Part shown: piece after piece, positions 25,580-34,593 of the stretch
How the letters are laid out: each line of letters opens with the position of its first letter
How positions within the stretch are numbered: the stretch's first letter is position 1
Assembly (NCBI RefSeq): GCF_013403955.1
Contig: NZ_JABFDG010000001.1
Location: forward strand, 124,001 to 188,000
Direction: 5' to 3'
DNA: 64,000 bases
From: Winogradskyella vidalii
GTDB taxonomy: Bacteria; Bacteroidota; Bacteroidia; Flavobacteriales; Flavobacteriaceae
Translations under genes and position numbers: made by a program
The notes under the pieces: model-generated
The model's input: only the letters and a program-made list of their open reading frames with translations
What the model was told of the DNA's origin: nothing
Databases searched by the model: none

Positions 25580-25608
25580 TTTGTTGATTAATAGCTGATG
25601 TAAATTTG
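25580..25608 (+). promoter_or_regulatory. Orphan plus-strand promoter (TTTG-N17-TAAATTTG)
   Basis: TTTG at 25580-25583 and TAAATTTG at 25601-25608, 17 bp apart, match both boxes of the Bacteroidota consensus. No plus-strand gene follows for more than 7 kb. Directly downstream comes the palindrome 25631-25648 and seven T, so a transcript of about 40 bases is possible. Confidence 0.45.
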
Positions 25609-25630
25609 CAACTTATTATAATACAATGCA

Positions 25631-25648
25631 ATACGTAGAACTACGTAT
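25631..25648. repeat. 18-bp palindrome ATACGTAGAACTACGTAT, copy 1
   Basis: Arms of 8 bp with central AA. Identical to 25785-25802. As RNA on the plus strand it would form a 7-bp stem with GAAC loop followed by seven U, similar to a small terminator. As DNA it resembles an operator for a dimeric regulator. Confidence 0.65.
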
Positions 25649-25669
25649 TTTTTTGATATTCATATATAG

Positions 25670-25698
25670 AAAAAGCCCCGAACAATTGTTCGAGGCTT
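25670..25698 (-). terminator. Intrinsic terminator of the response regulator gene
   Basis: On the minus strand AAGCCTCGAAC-AATT-GTTCGGGGCTT followed by TTT. It is 105 bp past the stop of the response regulator gene. Confidence 0.75.
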
Positions 25699-25784
25699 AG
25701 TAATCCCCTAATAACTAATTAATAGCTTGTTATTAACCCTAATTAATAACAATGTAAATATCATGAATAAATTGATGCAATACT

Positions 25785-25802
25785 ATACGTAGAACTACGT
25801 AT
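25785..25802. repeat. 18-bp palindrome ATACGTAGAACTACGTAT, copy 2
   Basis: Identical to the copy at 25631-25648, and it ends one base before the stop codon of the response regulator gene (25804-25806). Here no T-run follows on either strand, so a DNA-binding site explains the recurrence better than termination. Confidence 0.6.
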
Positions 25803-25803
25803 A

Positions 25804-26427
25804 TTAGAGGTATTCTATGTTTTCTTTGGCAAATAAATACAAAGTAGCTGATTTTGAGTCTAGTAAAAGTTTAGCTCTAATATGGCTTTTATGTTTTTCA
25901 ACGGTTCTTACCGAAATACATAATTCTTCAGCAATCTCAGCAGCCGTTTTGTTCTCAGCAATGAGTTTAAGAATGTTAGTTTCAGCTTCAGTTAAAGACT
26001 GTATTTTTTCAGGAATATCGTTAACTTCAATATAAGATAATAGCTCAGGACTAAAATAGGGCTTATCTTTAATGACGGATGTAATGCAATTTTCAATTTC
26101 CTCTAAAGCAAATTCTTTTAAGACATAACCATAAACGTCTAAAGCTTTGGCTTCATTTAATAAATCTTCATCTTTTTCGAAGGTAATTAGTATAATTCTA
26201 GTAGAAATATTATCAGTTTTACATTTCTCGGCAATCTGTAAACCGGTTAGAAAAGGCATTTTTATATCTAAAATAGCAATATCGGGTACATGAGCTTTAA
26301 TGAGAGCTAAAGCTTCTTTTCCATTTTTAGCACTAGCTAAAACATTAAAGGACTTTTCAATTAAAAAATCATGAAGACCTTTGAGGATAAGCGGATGGTC
26401 GTCCGCAATAATAAGAGTAGGTTCCAT
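25804..26427 (-). CDS. NarL/LuxR-type response regulator, no partner kinase in view
   Basis: 207 residues. Receiver domain with acidic Asp9/Asp10, phosphorylation site Asp54 in AILDIKMP, Thr82 and Lys104 (YVLKEF); LuxR-type HTH at about 143-200 (LTEAETNILKLIAENKTAAE then CISVRTVEKHKSHI). All conserved positions are intact. No histidine kinase is encoded nearby, so it is an orphan regulator. It lies 116 bp after the retropepsin gene in the same direction and is flanked at its 3' end by two identical palindromes. Confidence 0.92.
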   Translation of the reverse strand: MEPTLIIADDHPLILKGLHDFLIEKSFNVLASAKNGKEALALIKAHVPDIAILDIKMPFLTGLQIAEKCKTDNISTRIILITFEKDEDLLNEAKALDVYGYVLKEFALEEIENCITSVIKDKPYFSPELLSYIEVNDIPEKIQSLTEAETNILKLIAENKTAAEIAEELCISVRTVEKHKSHIRAKLLLDSKSATLYLFAKENIEYL

Positions 26428-26543
26428 TTTTTGCTATTAATTTTATATTAATACAAAATGATTATAAAAGACATTTAATATTAACAAATAATTTGAGGAA
26501 TCAAAAAATAAAGATAAGAAGAACCTTTAAGTTATAATAGTAA

Positions 26544-26984
26544 TTACAGTTTTAAATACAGGTATTTTTTTTCGTAATCTATAACAGCTTTACCTTTTTT
26601 TAAGATATCTGCACCCAAAATACCATCAACTGGGTCGGCATTATGATTGATTAAGCCGTTGTTAACATGCGATAAATTAAATAAGATTAAAGCAACACGG
26701 TTTTTCTTCCACTTACCAACTTTTATCGCATTAGAATTAGAAATCTGTGTCAGCATGTCAGATGCACCAGCACCAACCGCTTTTATTTCAGAATCTTTGA
26801 CTTTAAGGTTAAAACGTTCAATAGCTTCAAAACCAACACAGCTGTTTGAGGCACCTGTGTCTAATATAAAACGGCCTTTAACACCATTAATAGATGCTTT
26901 TATTTCGAAGTGATTGGTTTTAGTGAATTTTAATTTCACTTTAGAATAGCCTTTATTTAAGAGGAAGTCTTTTAACGTTTCCAT
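26544..26984 (-). CDS. Retropepsin-like aspartic protease
   Basis: 146 residues, one domain, no signal peptide, so probably cytoplasmic unless exported otherwise. Catalytic motif FILDTGASNSCV with Asp42; the later GILGADILKKGKAVIDYEKKYLYL is the conserved C-terminal signature of bacterial retropepsin-like proteins (gag-asp protease family, which act as dimers). Its ATG overlaps the end of the TPR-CHAT protease gene by 13 bp, so both are coupled in one transcript. Two proteases of different class in adjacent genes is notable. Substrate unknown. Confidence 0.85.
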   Translation of the reverse strand: METLKDFLLNKGYSKVKLKFTKTNHFEIKASINGVKGRFILDTGASNSCVGFEAIERFNLKVKDSEIKAVGAGASDMLTQISNSNAIKVGKWKKNRVALILFNLSHVNNGLINHNADPVDGILGADILKKGKAVIDYEKKYLYLKL

Positions 26985-29557
26985 AGTTGTCGTTTATAAA
27001 TTAGTAACCCAAGTATCATAGCAATTATCAAGCCGAGGATACTGAAAGCCAAAATATTTATACCACTTGAAGGTTTTACTGCAGTTAAGTCACCCGAATA
27101 GACAAAGGCACTCCAGTAATACGGCGATTTTTTTATATTAGAGATGTCTTCAGCTTCCAAATAGGTTAATTTAGAACTCTGATTGGCAGAAAATGCTGAG
27201 GCTGTTTGTTTCAGGTCACTATAGAAATTAGACATAATTTGAGCTGTAGAACGGTCGTTTATTTTCCAAAGTGAAACCACCATATTAGAAACACCTGCAT
27301 ATTTAAACCCACGAGCTAAATTCATGCTGCCTTCACTTTTTTGTAATACACCAACACCAGTTTCACAGGCACTCAACACTACTAAATCTTGGGTTAAATC
27401 TAAACTGTACAATTCTTGTAATTGTAATTTTGAATCGATAAAATCAATATTAGCGGGTGTTGTAAAATTACCACTATTGGCATGTGTAGAAAGATGTAAA
27501 ATACTATAATCATTAGCTTGTTCTAAAACATCACTTTTGGTAGCTGAATTATACATTAAAAATTGCGTTTTAACCGCTTTGTCTATTTGTTCGGCTTCAT
27601 CAATAGAGTAGGTGAGTTTTAAATTACGGTCTTCAAAAACGGGGAAAACACCAAGTACAGATTCATTAAACTGATAGGGTTGAGTAGAATTATAAAACGA
27701 AACGCTAGAATGATACGCCAAACGATGTGTCTTTACCATAAAGGGCATTTCAGCATATTTAGACGTTGTTGTTGGGGCAGTAAGAAGGCTTTCAAAAGGA
27801 ATAAAATTTAAAAGTCCATCTGCGATAATCACTATGTTCTTATAGTTGCTGACGTCTTTCAATTTTAATAATTCATAAAGTTGAAAGGCATCTTCTGTAA
27901 ATTTTGAAATGTCATTATTAATGGCTGAAGCCGTTTCAAAATAATCAATAAAATTTGAAATGCTATTTTGAACAGAATCATCAATTGATATACGAGTAAA
28001 ACTCAGGTGTTTTGGAGACAGCACAAATTGATACAGTCCGTATTCACCATAAAAATAGTTAACCAAACAGGCTTGGTCTGATTCTAACTTTGATTTTAAG
28101 ACATCAGTAGTAATGGCTTCAGAATAATTAGTACCATAAGTTTGATTAATAGAATCTTGTAAACGTTTTAAATCTGTACTTGTGGTAATTAGTTGCAGAC
28201 GCAAACTATCACGCTCTATGCGCTGGGTGTTATTTATGGGCCGGCTAAGAAGTCGGTTACTGAATTGTTGCTGTTGCTTAAGTAGTTTTTGTTCTTTTAT
28301 AAGTAGGCTATCATTAGGGTGTTTTTCTAAACGTGATTTTTTGCTGGAATACCATTTTAGGGCTAGAGCTTTATTTAATTCGGCGTAATTTAAAGCACGT
28401 TTTATGTAGTCTACGTTGCCTTTTACTTGGTACATGTCGTAGAGTAACGCGATACATTTTTCACTCCGAGATTTGTTAACACTAGCACTCAGAATATAAC
28501 TTTCTTGATTGGTATGTTCTTCATTTAGCAATTGGGTCACATAGAAGCTTAAATCATAGCTCTGTAATTTCTTTTCGGGTTCAGTTTGTAAGGCTGCCCA
28601 CAAATCAAAAATGTCTATAAAGGTGTTTTCAGGATATAAATTTTTAGCTTTTGGTAAATCGGGACCTTTAAAATTTGGTATTAAAATGGCTAAACAGTTT
28701 TGTAATGCGGCAATAGCTTTCTCGTTTTTCTCGCGTTTAAAATGTAATTGGGCTTCCTGAAAACTGAATTTTGCTCTGCTTCGTGCTGTTGTAAGCTTGT
28801 TTATTTTTAATCGTTTTAAACGATTTAGGTTAGAATAAGCTATGTCATAATCTTCATTTTTTAAAGCCGTTTCATAATTGAGTTGAAGCGTTTCAATAGA
28901 TTGTTTATTAAAATCTGAAATGATGAGGTCGTTTTCTAAGAACAATCGCTTTTGATTGGATTCTAATAACAATTCGCTTTTTCGTTTAATATATTTTAAG
29001 TTGCGCTCCTGTTGTTTTTTTAAGCCTTCAATTTGTAATCCTTTAGCAACAATTGTGAATACTTGTTGGTGCTTGCTTAAAGATTGATAGAGTTTTGCTA
29101 GGTTGATATAGCCAGAAATTTGCTGCTGCTTATTGTTTTGTTTTTCTGAAAGTTGTAAGTAGTATTTTATTAAATGTTCAGCCTTTACATAAGCATTGGT
29201 TTTATGGTAAAGAATTCCCAAAGGAATAAGGCAATATTCTACAATGTCGTAAGAGGTTATATTGTGTTTGGTGTAAAGCTGATGCGCTTTTTCGTAATTA
29301 GAAATGGCTTTAGTTTGCTGATTTATGGTATTGAGATAATAGGCTTTGTTTACTAATAAATTGATGAAAGCATAATATTCATCTGCTGTGGAAAGTTGGG
29401 ATTCAAAAGTTGTAATTTGAGTGTTGAGTTCGGCTAGACCTTCAGCATTTTTATGATTGTGAAAAATTTCAGTAGCATTATAAATAGCGTCTTCTAAATC
29501 TTGTGCAAAACAAGTTCCAAAGATTAAGAAAAACACTAAAATGAGTCTGTTTTTCAT
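26972..29557 (-). CDS. TPR-CHAT cysteine protease, exported and membrane-anchored
   Basis: 861 residues from ATG 29557, where a Sec signal peptide begins (ends in GTCFAQ); the ATG at 29581 would add eight residues before it and overlap the preceding gene. Residues about 25-330 are TPR-like helical repeats, a long helical linker follows, and the CHAT (caspase HetF associated with TPR) domain occupies about 520-820. The His-Cys dyad is present: STHANSG (His692) and VLSACETG (Cys731). A transmembrane helix at about 833-854 is followed by KRQLWKR, so the protease should face the periplasm. It is coupled to the retropepsin gene and lies 4 bp after the PKD-barrel gene. Confidence 0.88.
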   Translation of the reverse strand: MKNRLILVFFLIFGTCFAQDLEDAIYNATEIFHNHKNAEGLAELNTQITTFESQLSTADEYYAFINLLVNKAYYLNTINQQTKAISNYEKAHQLYTKHNITSYDIVEYCLIPLGILYHKTNAYVKAEHLIKYYLQLSEKQNNKQQQISGYINLAKLYQSLSKHQQVFTIVAKGLQIEGLKKQQERNLKYIKRKSELLLESNQKRLFLENDLIISDFNKQSIETLQLNYETALKNEDYDIAYSNLNRLKRLKINKLTTARSRAKFSFQEAQLHFKREKNEKAIAALQNCLAILIPNFKGPDLPKAKNLYPENTFIDIFDLWAALQTEPEKKLQSYDLSFYVTQLLNEEHTNQESYILSASVNKSRSEKCIALLYDMYQVKGNVDYIKRALNYAELNKALALKWYSSKKSRLEKHPNDSLLIKEQKLLKQQQQFSNRLLSRPINNTQRIERDSLRLQLITTSTDLKRLQDSINQTYGTNYSEAITTDVLKSKLESDQACLVNYFYGEYGLYQFVLSPKHLSFTRISIDDSVQNSISNFIDYFETASAINNDISKFTEDAFQLYELLKLKDVSNYKNIVIIADGLLNFIPFESLLTAPTTTSKYAEMPFMVKTHRLAYHSSVSFYNSTQPYQFNESVLGVFPVFEDRNLKLTYSIDEAEQIDKAVKTQFLMYNSATKSDVLEQANDYSILHLSTHANSGNFTTPANIDFIDSKLQLQELYSLDLTQDLVVLSACETGVGVLQKSEGSMNLARGFKYAGVSNMVVSLWKINDRSTAQIMSNFYSDLKQTASAFSANQSSKLTYLEAEDISNIKKSPYYWSAFVYSGDLTAVKPSSGINILAFSILGLIIAMILGLLIYKRQLWKR

Positions 29558-29561
29558 GCTG

Positions 29562-31511
29562 TTAAAATTTCCAAATCGCATAGAGTTGCAAATAGTTGTA
29601 GTCGTCTTTTAAATTAAACACATAACGTGCCCCAAGACTTGGGCCAATACGCGCAAAACCAGCTGTAGCTTCCATTAAAAAACCAGACCTAAAGTTGGTG
29701 AATGATTCCGTGAGTTCCGCGTTGTTTTCTATAGTGTTAAAAATTTGTGCATCGGGGTCTTGGCCTTCAAATTGTTCTATAAAAATAGATTGTTCTTGCT
29801 TTTCACTAACCGATATCGTTCCAATAATTCCGGCACCTAAACCAATAAAGTTGTTAACGTTATAGCGCATCAAAACAGGGACTTCCCAATCTATATTTTG
29901 GTAGGTGCTGTTGGTAGTCGTTCTCTGGAGAAAATCAAATCCAGTTGGGCCTTCAATTACGCTCTCTTCAATCGTAGTGTTGCCATCAAAAGAATGCAAA
30001 CTATTGAGTAATTCTACTTGCCAATACCAACGATACGATTTGTAAGGTGAAATGGTAGCACCAATAAAATAGCTTTCAGAATTTTTTAAATCGGAAAAGG
30101 AATTATAGCCTGCTTTTACACCTACTGAAATACCAGGTAAAAAACGCGTGGTAGAATAGTTAGTAATAATAGGGTCGTTTTTATCGAAAATAATAGCGGT
30201 TCGGGATTTGGTTTTCTTTTTATGAAAGTCGTCCGAGAATTTTAATCGATACTTCACAAACCCTTTAGTAGAGTCGTAAACCTTTACATTTTTCTGCTCA
30301 CTTCCGGGTAAATAGATATTTTTAAAGGTAAAAATGGCTTGTTTTTCGGTGTAAGTCGTGTCTAAACAACTGTATTTGACATCATATTTCGGACAAATCT
30401 TAACCTTAGGATACATGTCCAATACTTCTATAGATGATTTGTCAAACATATCTGGAATATCGGTTTCAAGGCGAATCGTCGTTGCAGGTCCTTCACCATT
30501 ATTTTGAAAACGAATTTTAAATTTAGGACGTTTATAGCGTACTAATCTGTAATTTAAAAATGAAGCATTAGAAGACATCTTGTTGGGGTCGTGCGAGGTA
30601 ACAATTTCCATTTCCATGTCTTTAACATGATGGTTGTCGTAACTATCATCTGGTATATAAACACCTCTCACCGAAATAATGGCAGAGGTATCTTTTAGCA
30701 TTTCTTTTGTGGTTTTTAAGTTGTAGAATACATGGCGCTCTTCATTGGGCTTTAAATTCTCAAAGCTCAATTGTTTTGAATTTCTATAGTTGGCTTTAGC
30801 ATCACTTAGCGTCATAGGAAGATTCCTTCTAACAGTGGTGTCTTGTGGTTGTGTTTGAAGCGCTAATAATTCATTCTCGGCAGCGGCATAATAAATGTCA
30901 GAATCAAAATCATTTGTATAAACAATGTCATCGCTTATATCTTTTTCATTGTGATAAGCTCTTGTTTCAACTAAATTAAAATTATCCGATGGGTATTTGT
31001 CTTCGTTATAAAATAGGAGGAATTTTCCATTAGTGGTATAGTTCTTTGTGTTTTTATAGCTGAACACTACTACGATGTCCTCTTCTGGAATTGGTTCTCT
31101 GTTGCGTTGCAGATTTAGCGCGCTATCCATTGAGGCTTCGTCTTCGTAGTCCTCATTGGCGTTGTTGACTTTTATTTTTTTTGGTCGTGTTACAGGAGGT
31201 TTTCCGGTGTCATAATTATTGGTTGCCCATAATCTAACGGTGTATTCGCCATTTTTTTTATAGGTTTTTTTAGGTGCCTTTTCTTTACTGAATGTGCCAT
31301 CGCCAAATTCCCAAAAATTAGTGTAAAATGCTTTGGGTGCGCCTGCAATTTGATTAAGTGGTGGTGCATCGGCTTTAAATTCAACCTGATTACCAGTGTC
31401 TTTATAATCTATATTTATGGTTCTTCTAGTGGTATCAGTTTCAACTTGCTGCTGAGCAAAACTAAAACCAGAAATAAATAATGCGAAATAAAATAAGAAT
31501 GTAAGTTTCAT
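29562..31511 (-). CDS. PKD-domain protein with C-terminal outer-membrane barrel
   Basis: 649 residues. Signal peptide (1-19, GFSFAQ), PKD domain at about 35-115 (NFWEFGDGTFSKEKAPKKTY, GEYTVRLWATN), a middle region with a DUF11/CARDB-like fold (FKIRFQNNGEGPATTIRLE) and, from about 460, a beta-barrel-like tail (GVKAGYNSFSDLKNSESYF to YLQLYAIWKF). It probably sits in the outer membrane with the PKD part either in the periplasm or outside. It is the gene just before the TPR-CHAT protease; the 4-bp spacing implies a shared function. Confidence 0.78.
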   Translation of the reverse strand: MKLTFLFYFALFISGFSFAQQQVETDTTRRTINIDYKDTGNQVEFKADAPPLNQIAGAPKAFYTNFWEFGDGTFSKEKAPKKTYKKNGEYTVRLWATNNYDTGKPPVTRPKKIKVNNANEDYEDEASMDSALNLQRNREPIPEEDIVVVFSYKNTKNYTTNGKFLLFYNEDKYPSDNFNLVETRAYHNEKDISDDIVYTNDFDSDIYYAAAENELLALQTQPQDTTVRRNLPMTLSDAKANYRNSKQLSFENLKPNEERHVFYNLKTTKEMLKDTSAIISVRGVYIPDDSYDNHHVKDMEMEIVTSHDPNKMSSNASFLNYRLVRYKRPKFKIRFQNNGEGPATTIRLETDIPDMFDKSSIEVLDMYPKVKICPKYDVKYSCLDTTYTEKQAIFTFKNIYLPGSEQKNVKVYDSTKGFVKYRLKFSDDFHKKKTKSRTAIIFDKNDPIITNYSTTRFLPGISVGVKAGYNSFSDLKNSESYFIGATISPYKSYRWYWQVELLNSLHSFDGNTTIEESVIEGPTGFDFLQRTTTNSTYQNIDWEVPVLMRYNVNNFIGLGAGIIGTISVSEKQEQSIFIEQFEGQDPDAQIFNTIENNAELTESFTNFRSGFLMEATAGFARIGPSLGARYVFNLKDDYNYLQLYAIWKF

Positions 31512-31691
31512 ATGTTTTTATTTACTGTGTTTCAATGGTCATACTTCGACTTGTGTTTGTTTCTTAATTATTTGTTATTGTAACAAAATTTTGGCCAAGC
31601 GCGTTTCTTCTCATCTTTTTTCTGCGATTAAATTTAAGGATTATAAATTAATACTAATTATTAGCCGATTATTGTCGTTTCTGGAATACAT

Positions 31692-31722
31692 AAAAAGCCA
31701 AGAAAATTAATTCCTGACTTTT
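31692..31722 (-). terminator. Intrinsic terminator after the lipoprotein gene
   Basis: On the minus strand AAAAGTCAGGAA / TTCTTGGCTTTT pair with two G-T and end in TTTT. It lies about 28-58 bp past the stop of the lipoprotein gene and separates it from the PKD-barrel operon. Confidence 0.6.
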
Positions 31723-31749
31723 ATGAACTAAGTAGTAACCCTCTCTAAT

Positions 31750-32781
31750 TTAAGGCAAGTCATTTATTAAATCTAACAAAGTTGCCTCGTTAACTACTGT
31801 AGTTTCCCCTAAAATAAACGTTATAATACCATTGTCTTCTATAGTCACGGGCTTTATTGCATATCTCCACGCGTCTTCTGATTCTGTTACAAAAATGACA
31901 TGACATTCTAAACCAATCGGAATTTGTCCGTAATGCTCACTAAAAATGTTTATACTCTCATCAAAAGTATCTAATTGTGCTAATGCTGATTCTTCACCAT
32001 CATAAGAGAGGTAAATAGCACTATTTGTTTTGTTAAAACCTTCTGGAGCTTGTACTTGGAGGGTTGTTTTTGGTCTAGGGTCACTAACAAATCGATCTAC
32101 ATTGGTCCAGCCAAAACCTTCAAAAGCTGCATAGTATCTGTTGCCTTCTAAAAAAACACCTCCGTTTCCAACAGGGTTTACTTCAACCTCGTCCCAAGCT
32201 AAATTACCATCAGCATCAATTTCGCCATTCCATAAGGTCATATCTGGGTCTGGGCCACCAGTTAAATCTGTAGGAATTATAAGTTGTAACCCGCAATTAG
32301 TGTCTAATACGTTTCCGTTTTGTGTTGCTTCTATAAAGAATTCACCACCCGAAATTAGTAAGGATTTATCACCTCCAGGTAAGACACCCATCGTCGGTTT
32401 ATTGGTAGTTAACATGCTGCCTTTTTCAAAAAGTTCCACGTATTCTAAAGTGATATCTCCAGTTACAGGATTGCCGTTATTGGTAAGACAGTTGGTGTTA
32501 ATGCTGATTTCAACACCATTTTCTGAGGTTAAGGCTATATAACCATCCGCTGCATTAAAATTAAAGAGTTGGGTATGGTTATCTAAAGCTGCTGCTCTAA
32601 GGTTATTGAACTCTTGAGCTGTAGGTGTCTCAATAGGTATGTTAGTTGGGTTGTTATCATCAGGATTACAGCTTGTAGCTAATAATGCAGTCATGGTGAT
32701 TAGGGCAAAAAGGCTGAATAAATTTTTAGTCAAAATACATTTTGTACTTTTTTCAATGTGAATTTTTTGAGTCGTTTTCAT
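31750..32781 (-). CDS. Surface or periplasmic lipoprotein, ZU5-like/Ig-like region, unknown function
   Basis: 343 residues with a long N-terminal region before the hydrophobic core and lipobox LLATSC (Cys38). The mature part begins DNNPTN and has the run GVEISINTNCLTNNGNPVTG, reminiscent of ZU5-like domains, followed by GGEFFIEATQNG. No catalytic motif was seen. It follows the small basic protein gene by 28 bp and precedes the PKD-barrel gene, all divergent from the ECF sigma gene, so it may be a target or sensor of that system. Confidence 0.72.
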   Translation of the reverse strand: MKTTQKIHIEKSTKCILTKNLFSLFALITMTALLATSCNPDDNNPTNIPIETPTAQEFNNLRAAALDNHTQLFNFNAADGYIALTSENGVEISINTNCLTNNGNPVTGDITLEYVELFEKGSMLTTNKPTMGVLPGGDKSLLISGGEFFIEATQNGNVLDTNCGLQLIIPTDLTGGPDPDMTLWNGEIDADGNLAWDEVEVNPVGNGGVFLEGNRYYAAFEGFGWTNVDRFVSDPRPKTTLQVQAPEGFNKTNSAIYLSYDGEESALAQLDTFDESINIFSEHYGQIPIGLECHVIFVTESEDAWRYAIKPVTIEDNGIITFILGETTVVNEATLLDLINDLP

Positions 32782-32809
32782 AAAATTGATTTTTAATTGT
32801 TATTTGTAG

Positions 32810-33043
32810 TTATATAAACTGAATAGTAAAATTGTTACCCTGTTTTGATTTTTTTCTACTAGCATTAATTCGTTTTTTACGGCTAGTAAGATTGCTTTTT
32901 TGAGCCATGGCCTTAAGTGAAACCCATTCTTTTGATGTGGTTTCTAATGGCGTTTTATAAATAGATTTTTTGCTTTTTGTAGTAGTATTTAAAGTTGTGA
33001 ATCCTAATACTATGGTTGCTGAAATTAAAATTGTACGTTTCAT
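32810..33043 (-). CDS. Small basic exported protein
   Basis: 77 residues: short signal-like hydrophobic N-terminus (TILISATIVLGFTTL), then a strongly basic tail (KSKKS, SRKKRINASRKKSKQG). No known domain. It is the first gene divergent from the sigma factor gene, 137 bp away, in front of the lipoprotein gene. Composition differs from ribosomal proteins because of the signal. Role unknown; a sigma-dependent target is a possibility. Confidence 0.6.
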   Translation of the reverse strand: MKRTILISATIVLGFTTLNTTTKSKKSIYKTPLETTSKEWVSLKAMAQKSNLTSRKKRINASRKKSKQGNNFTIQFI

Positions 33044-33180
33044 AATTTTGGATTTTAATTACTATTTTGTTTGTATTAGCCTTGTTTTTTATGGCTGTTA
33101 CACCCTTATATCAAAACCCGTTTAGAATTGTTACCCTCAATTTGTAAAGATTTTTTAAATTCGTTGAAAATAAAGGGTTC

Positions 33181-33762
33181 ATGAGCAAAAAGAAATTACA
33201 CGAAGACCAGAAATATATCGATGGATTGGCTGCCAATAACACCTTTATCATTCAGGCTATCTATGATAAGTTTGTGCCTAAAGTGATTAATTATATTAAA
33301 CAGAATAGTGGTGATGTTTACGATGCGCAAGATGTTGTTCAGGAAACAATTATTACTATATATAACCAGGCGAAACAGAAAAAGTTAGAACTCACTTGTC
33401 CGTTTGATGCTTATTTTTTCTTGCTCTGTAAGCGAAAATGGTTAAATCAATTAAAGAAAAGTGGTCGAAAAGAGGTAACAATAAATGAGGAAGTCTTATC
33501 TAAGGATGATGACGCTCAAGTTTTGTCTTTTGAAACTTCCGTTTTTGAAAACAAACAAACCTTATTTAAAGCGATGTTTGAAGAGTTAGGGGAAGCCTGT
33601 AAAGATTTGCTTAATGCCACTTTCAAAATTAAATCTATGGAGGAGGTTGCCAAAAGTCTTAATATAACATATGCCTACGCTCGGAAAAAAAAATCCTTAT
33701 GTATAGGTCAATTGACGAAACTTGTAAAAGCATCACCCAAATTTAACCAACTTAATTATTAG
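33181..33762 (+). CDS. ECF-like RNA polymerase sigma-70 family factor
   Basis: 193 residues. Region 2 is recognisable (YDAQDVVQETIITIYNQ at about 46-62), and region 4 near the C-terminus (LGEACKDLLNATFKIKSMEE then VAKSLNITYAYARKKKSLCI) has the helix-turn-helix. Four bases later starts a gene for a membrane TPR protein, the usual position of an anti-sigma factor. Divergent from the small basic protein/lipoprotein/PKD/CHAT genes. Confidence 0.88.
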   Translation: MSKKKLHEDQKYIDGLAANNTFIIQAIYDKFVPKVINYIKQNSGDVYDAQDVVQETIITIYNQAKQKKLELTCPFDAYFFLLCKRKWLNQLKKSGRKEVTINEEVLSKDDDAQVLSFETSVFENKQTLFKAMFEELGEACKDLLNATFKIKSMEEVAKSLNITYAYARKKKSLCIGQLTKLVKASPKFNQLNY

Positions 33763-33766
33763 TCGT

Positions 33767-34513
33767 ATGGAAGAACAAGATTATATACAGTTTGAAGCCT
33801 ACCTCGCTGGTGAATTGCCTAAAGATGAATTGTCTGATTTTGAAGAACGATTAAAAACCGATGCTCCTTTTAAGGAGGCCTTTCAGGTTTACAAGGACTT
33901 TACCTCGCATTTAGAACATGAGATTACCAATGAACAAGAAAATTCAGATTTTAAAGCCAATTTAGATGTCATTTCAACCATGCATTTTAATAAAACATTA
34001 GCACCTAAAGTATCTGAAGAACCAACTCAAAAATCCAATTTATACAAGTATGCTATCGCTGCATCTGTGGCTGTTTTAATAGGTGTCTTTGTTTTTACAC
34101 AGTTTAATTATCCAACTTATGAAGATTTTAATTCCTACGAACCTATAAGTTTATCTGTTAGAAGTTCTGATGTTGCTGTTTTTAATAAAGCAGAGCAAAG
34201 CTTTAATGCTCAAAATTACGAAGCTGCTATTGCAGCATTCAATACCATTTTAGAAGATGATTTTTCAAATCTCGAAATTCAACTGTATAAAAGTATCGCT
34301 TTGGTAGAAACCAATCAGTTTGAAGAAGCAGATTTGTTATTTAATAAACTTTCAAATGGTAGTTCGGCTTATAAAGACAAAGCGAAATGGATTTTAGCCT
34401 TAAGTTATTTAAAACAAGAACGTAATTCTGCTTGTATTGATGTGTTAAAAACAATTCCAGAAGACGCAGAAGATTATGAGTCGGCTCAAAAACTTTTAAA
34501 TCAGTTAGATTAA
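33767..34513 (+). CDS. Membrane TPR protein, probable anti-sigma partner
   Basis: 248 residues. The N-terminal cytoplasmic part (1-92) has the look of an anti-sigma domain start (QFEAYLAGELPKDELSDFEE) without the zinc motif HxxxCxxC. One transmembrane helix at about 94-112 (YAIAASVAVLIGVFVFTQF) and a periplasmic tail with two to three TPR-like repeats (FNKAEQSFNAQNYEAAIAAF) follow. It is 4 bp after the sigma factor gene. Same plan as the protein at 59468-60193. TPRs in the periplasm would suit contact with the periplasmic TPR-CHAT protease (inference). Confidence 0.8.
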   Translation: MEEQDYIQFEAYLAGELPKDELSDFEERLKTDAPFKEAFQVYKDFTSHLEHEITNEQENSDFKANLDVISTMHFNKTLAPKVSEEPTQKSNLYKYAIAASVAVLIGVFVFTQFNYPTYEDFNSYEPISLSVRSSDVAVFNKAEQSFNAQNYEAAIAAFNTILEDDFSNLEIQLYKSIALVETNQFEEADLLFNKLSNGSSAYKDKAKWILALSYLKQERNSACIDVLKTIPEDAEDYESAQKLLNQLD

Positions 34514-34593
34514 ATAGTCGAGCTTTAAGATTTTAATATAGGATTAACGAAACTTTAGTTTATCCTGTTTACATTGCAAAACATACTAAAAAG

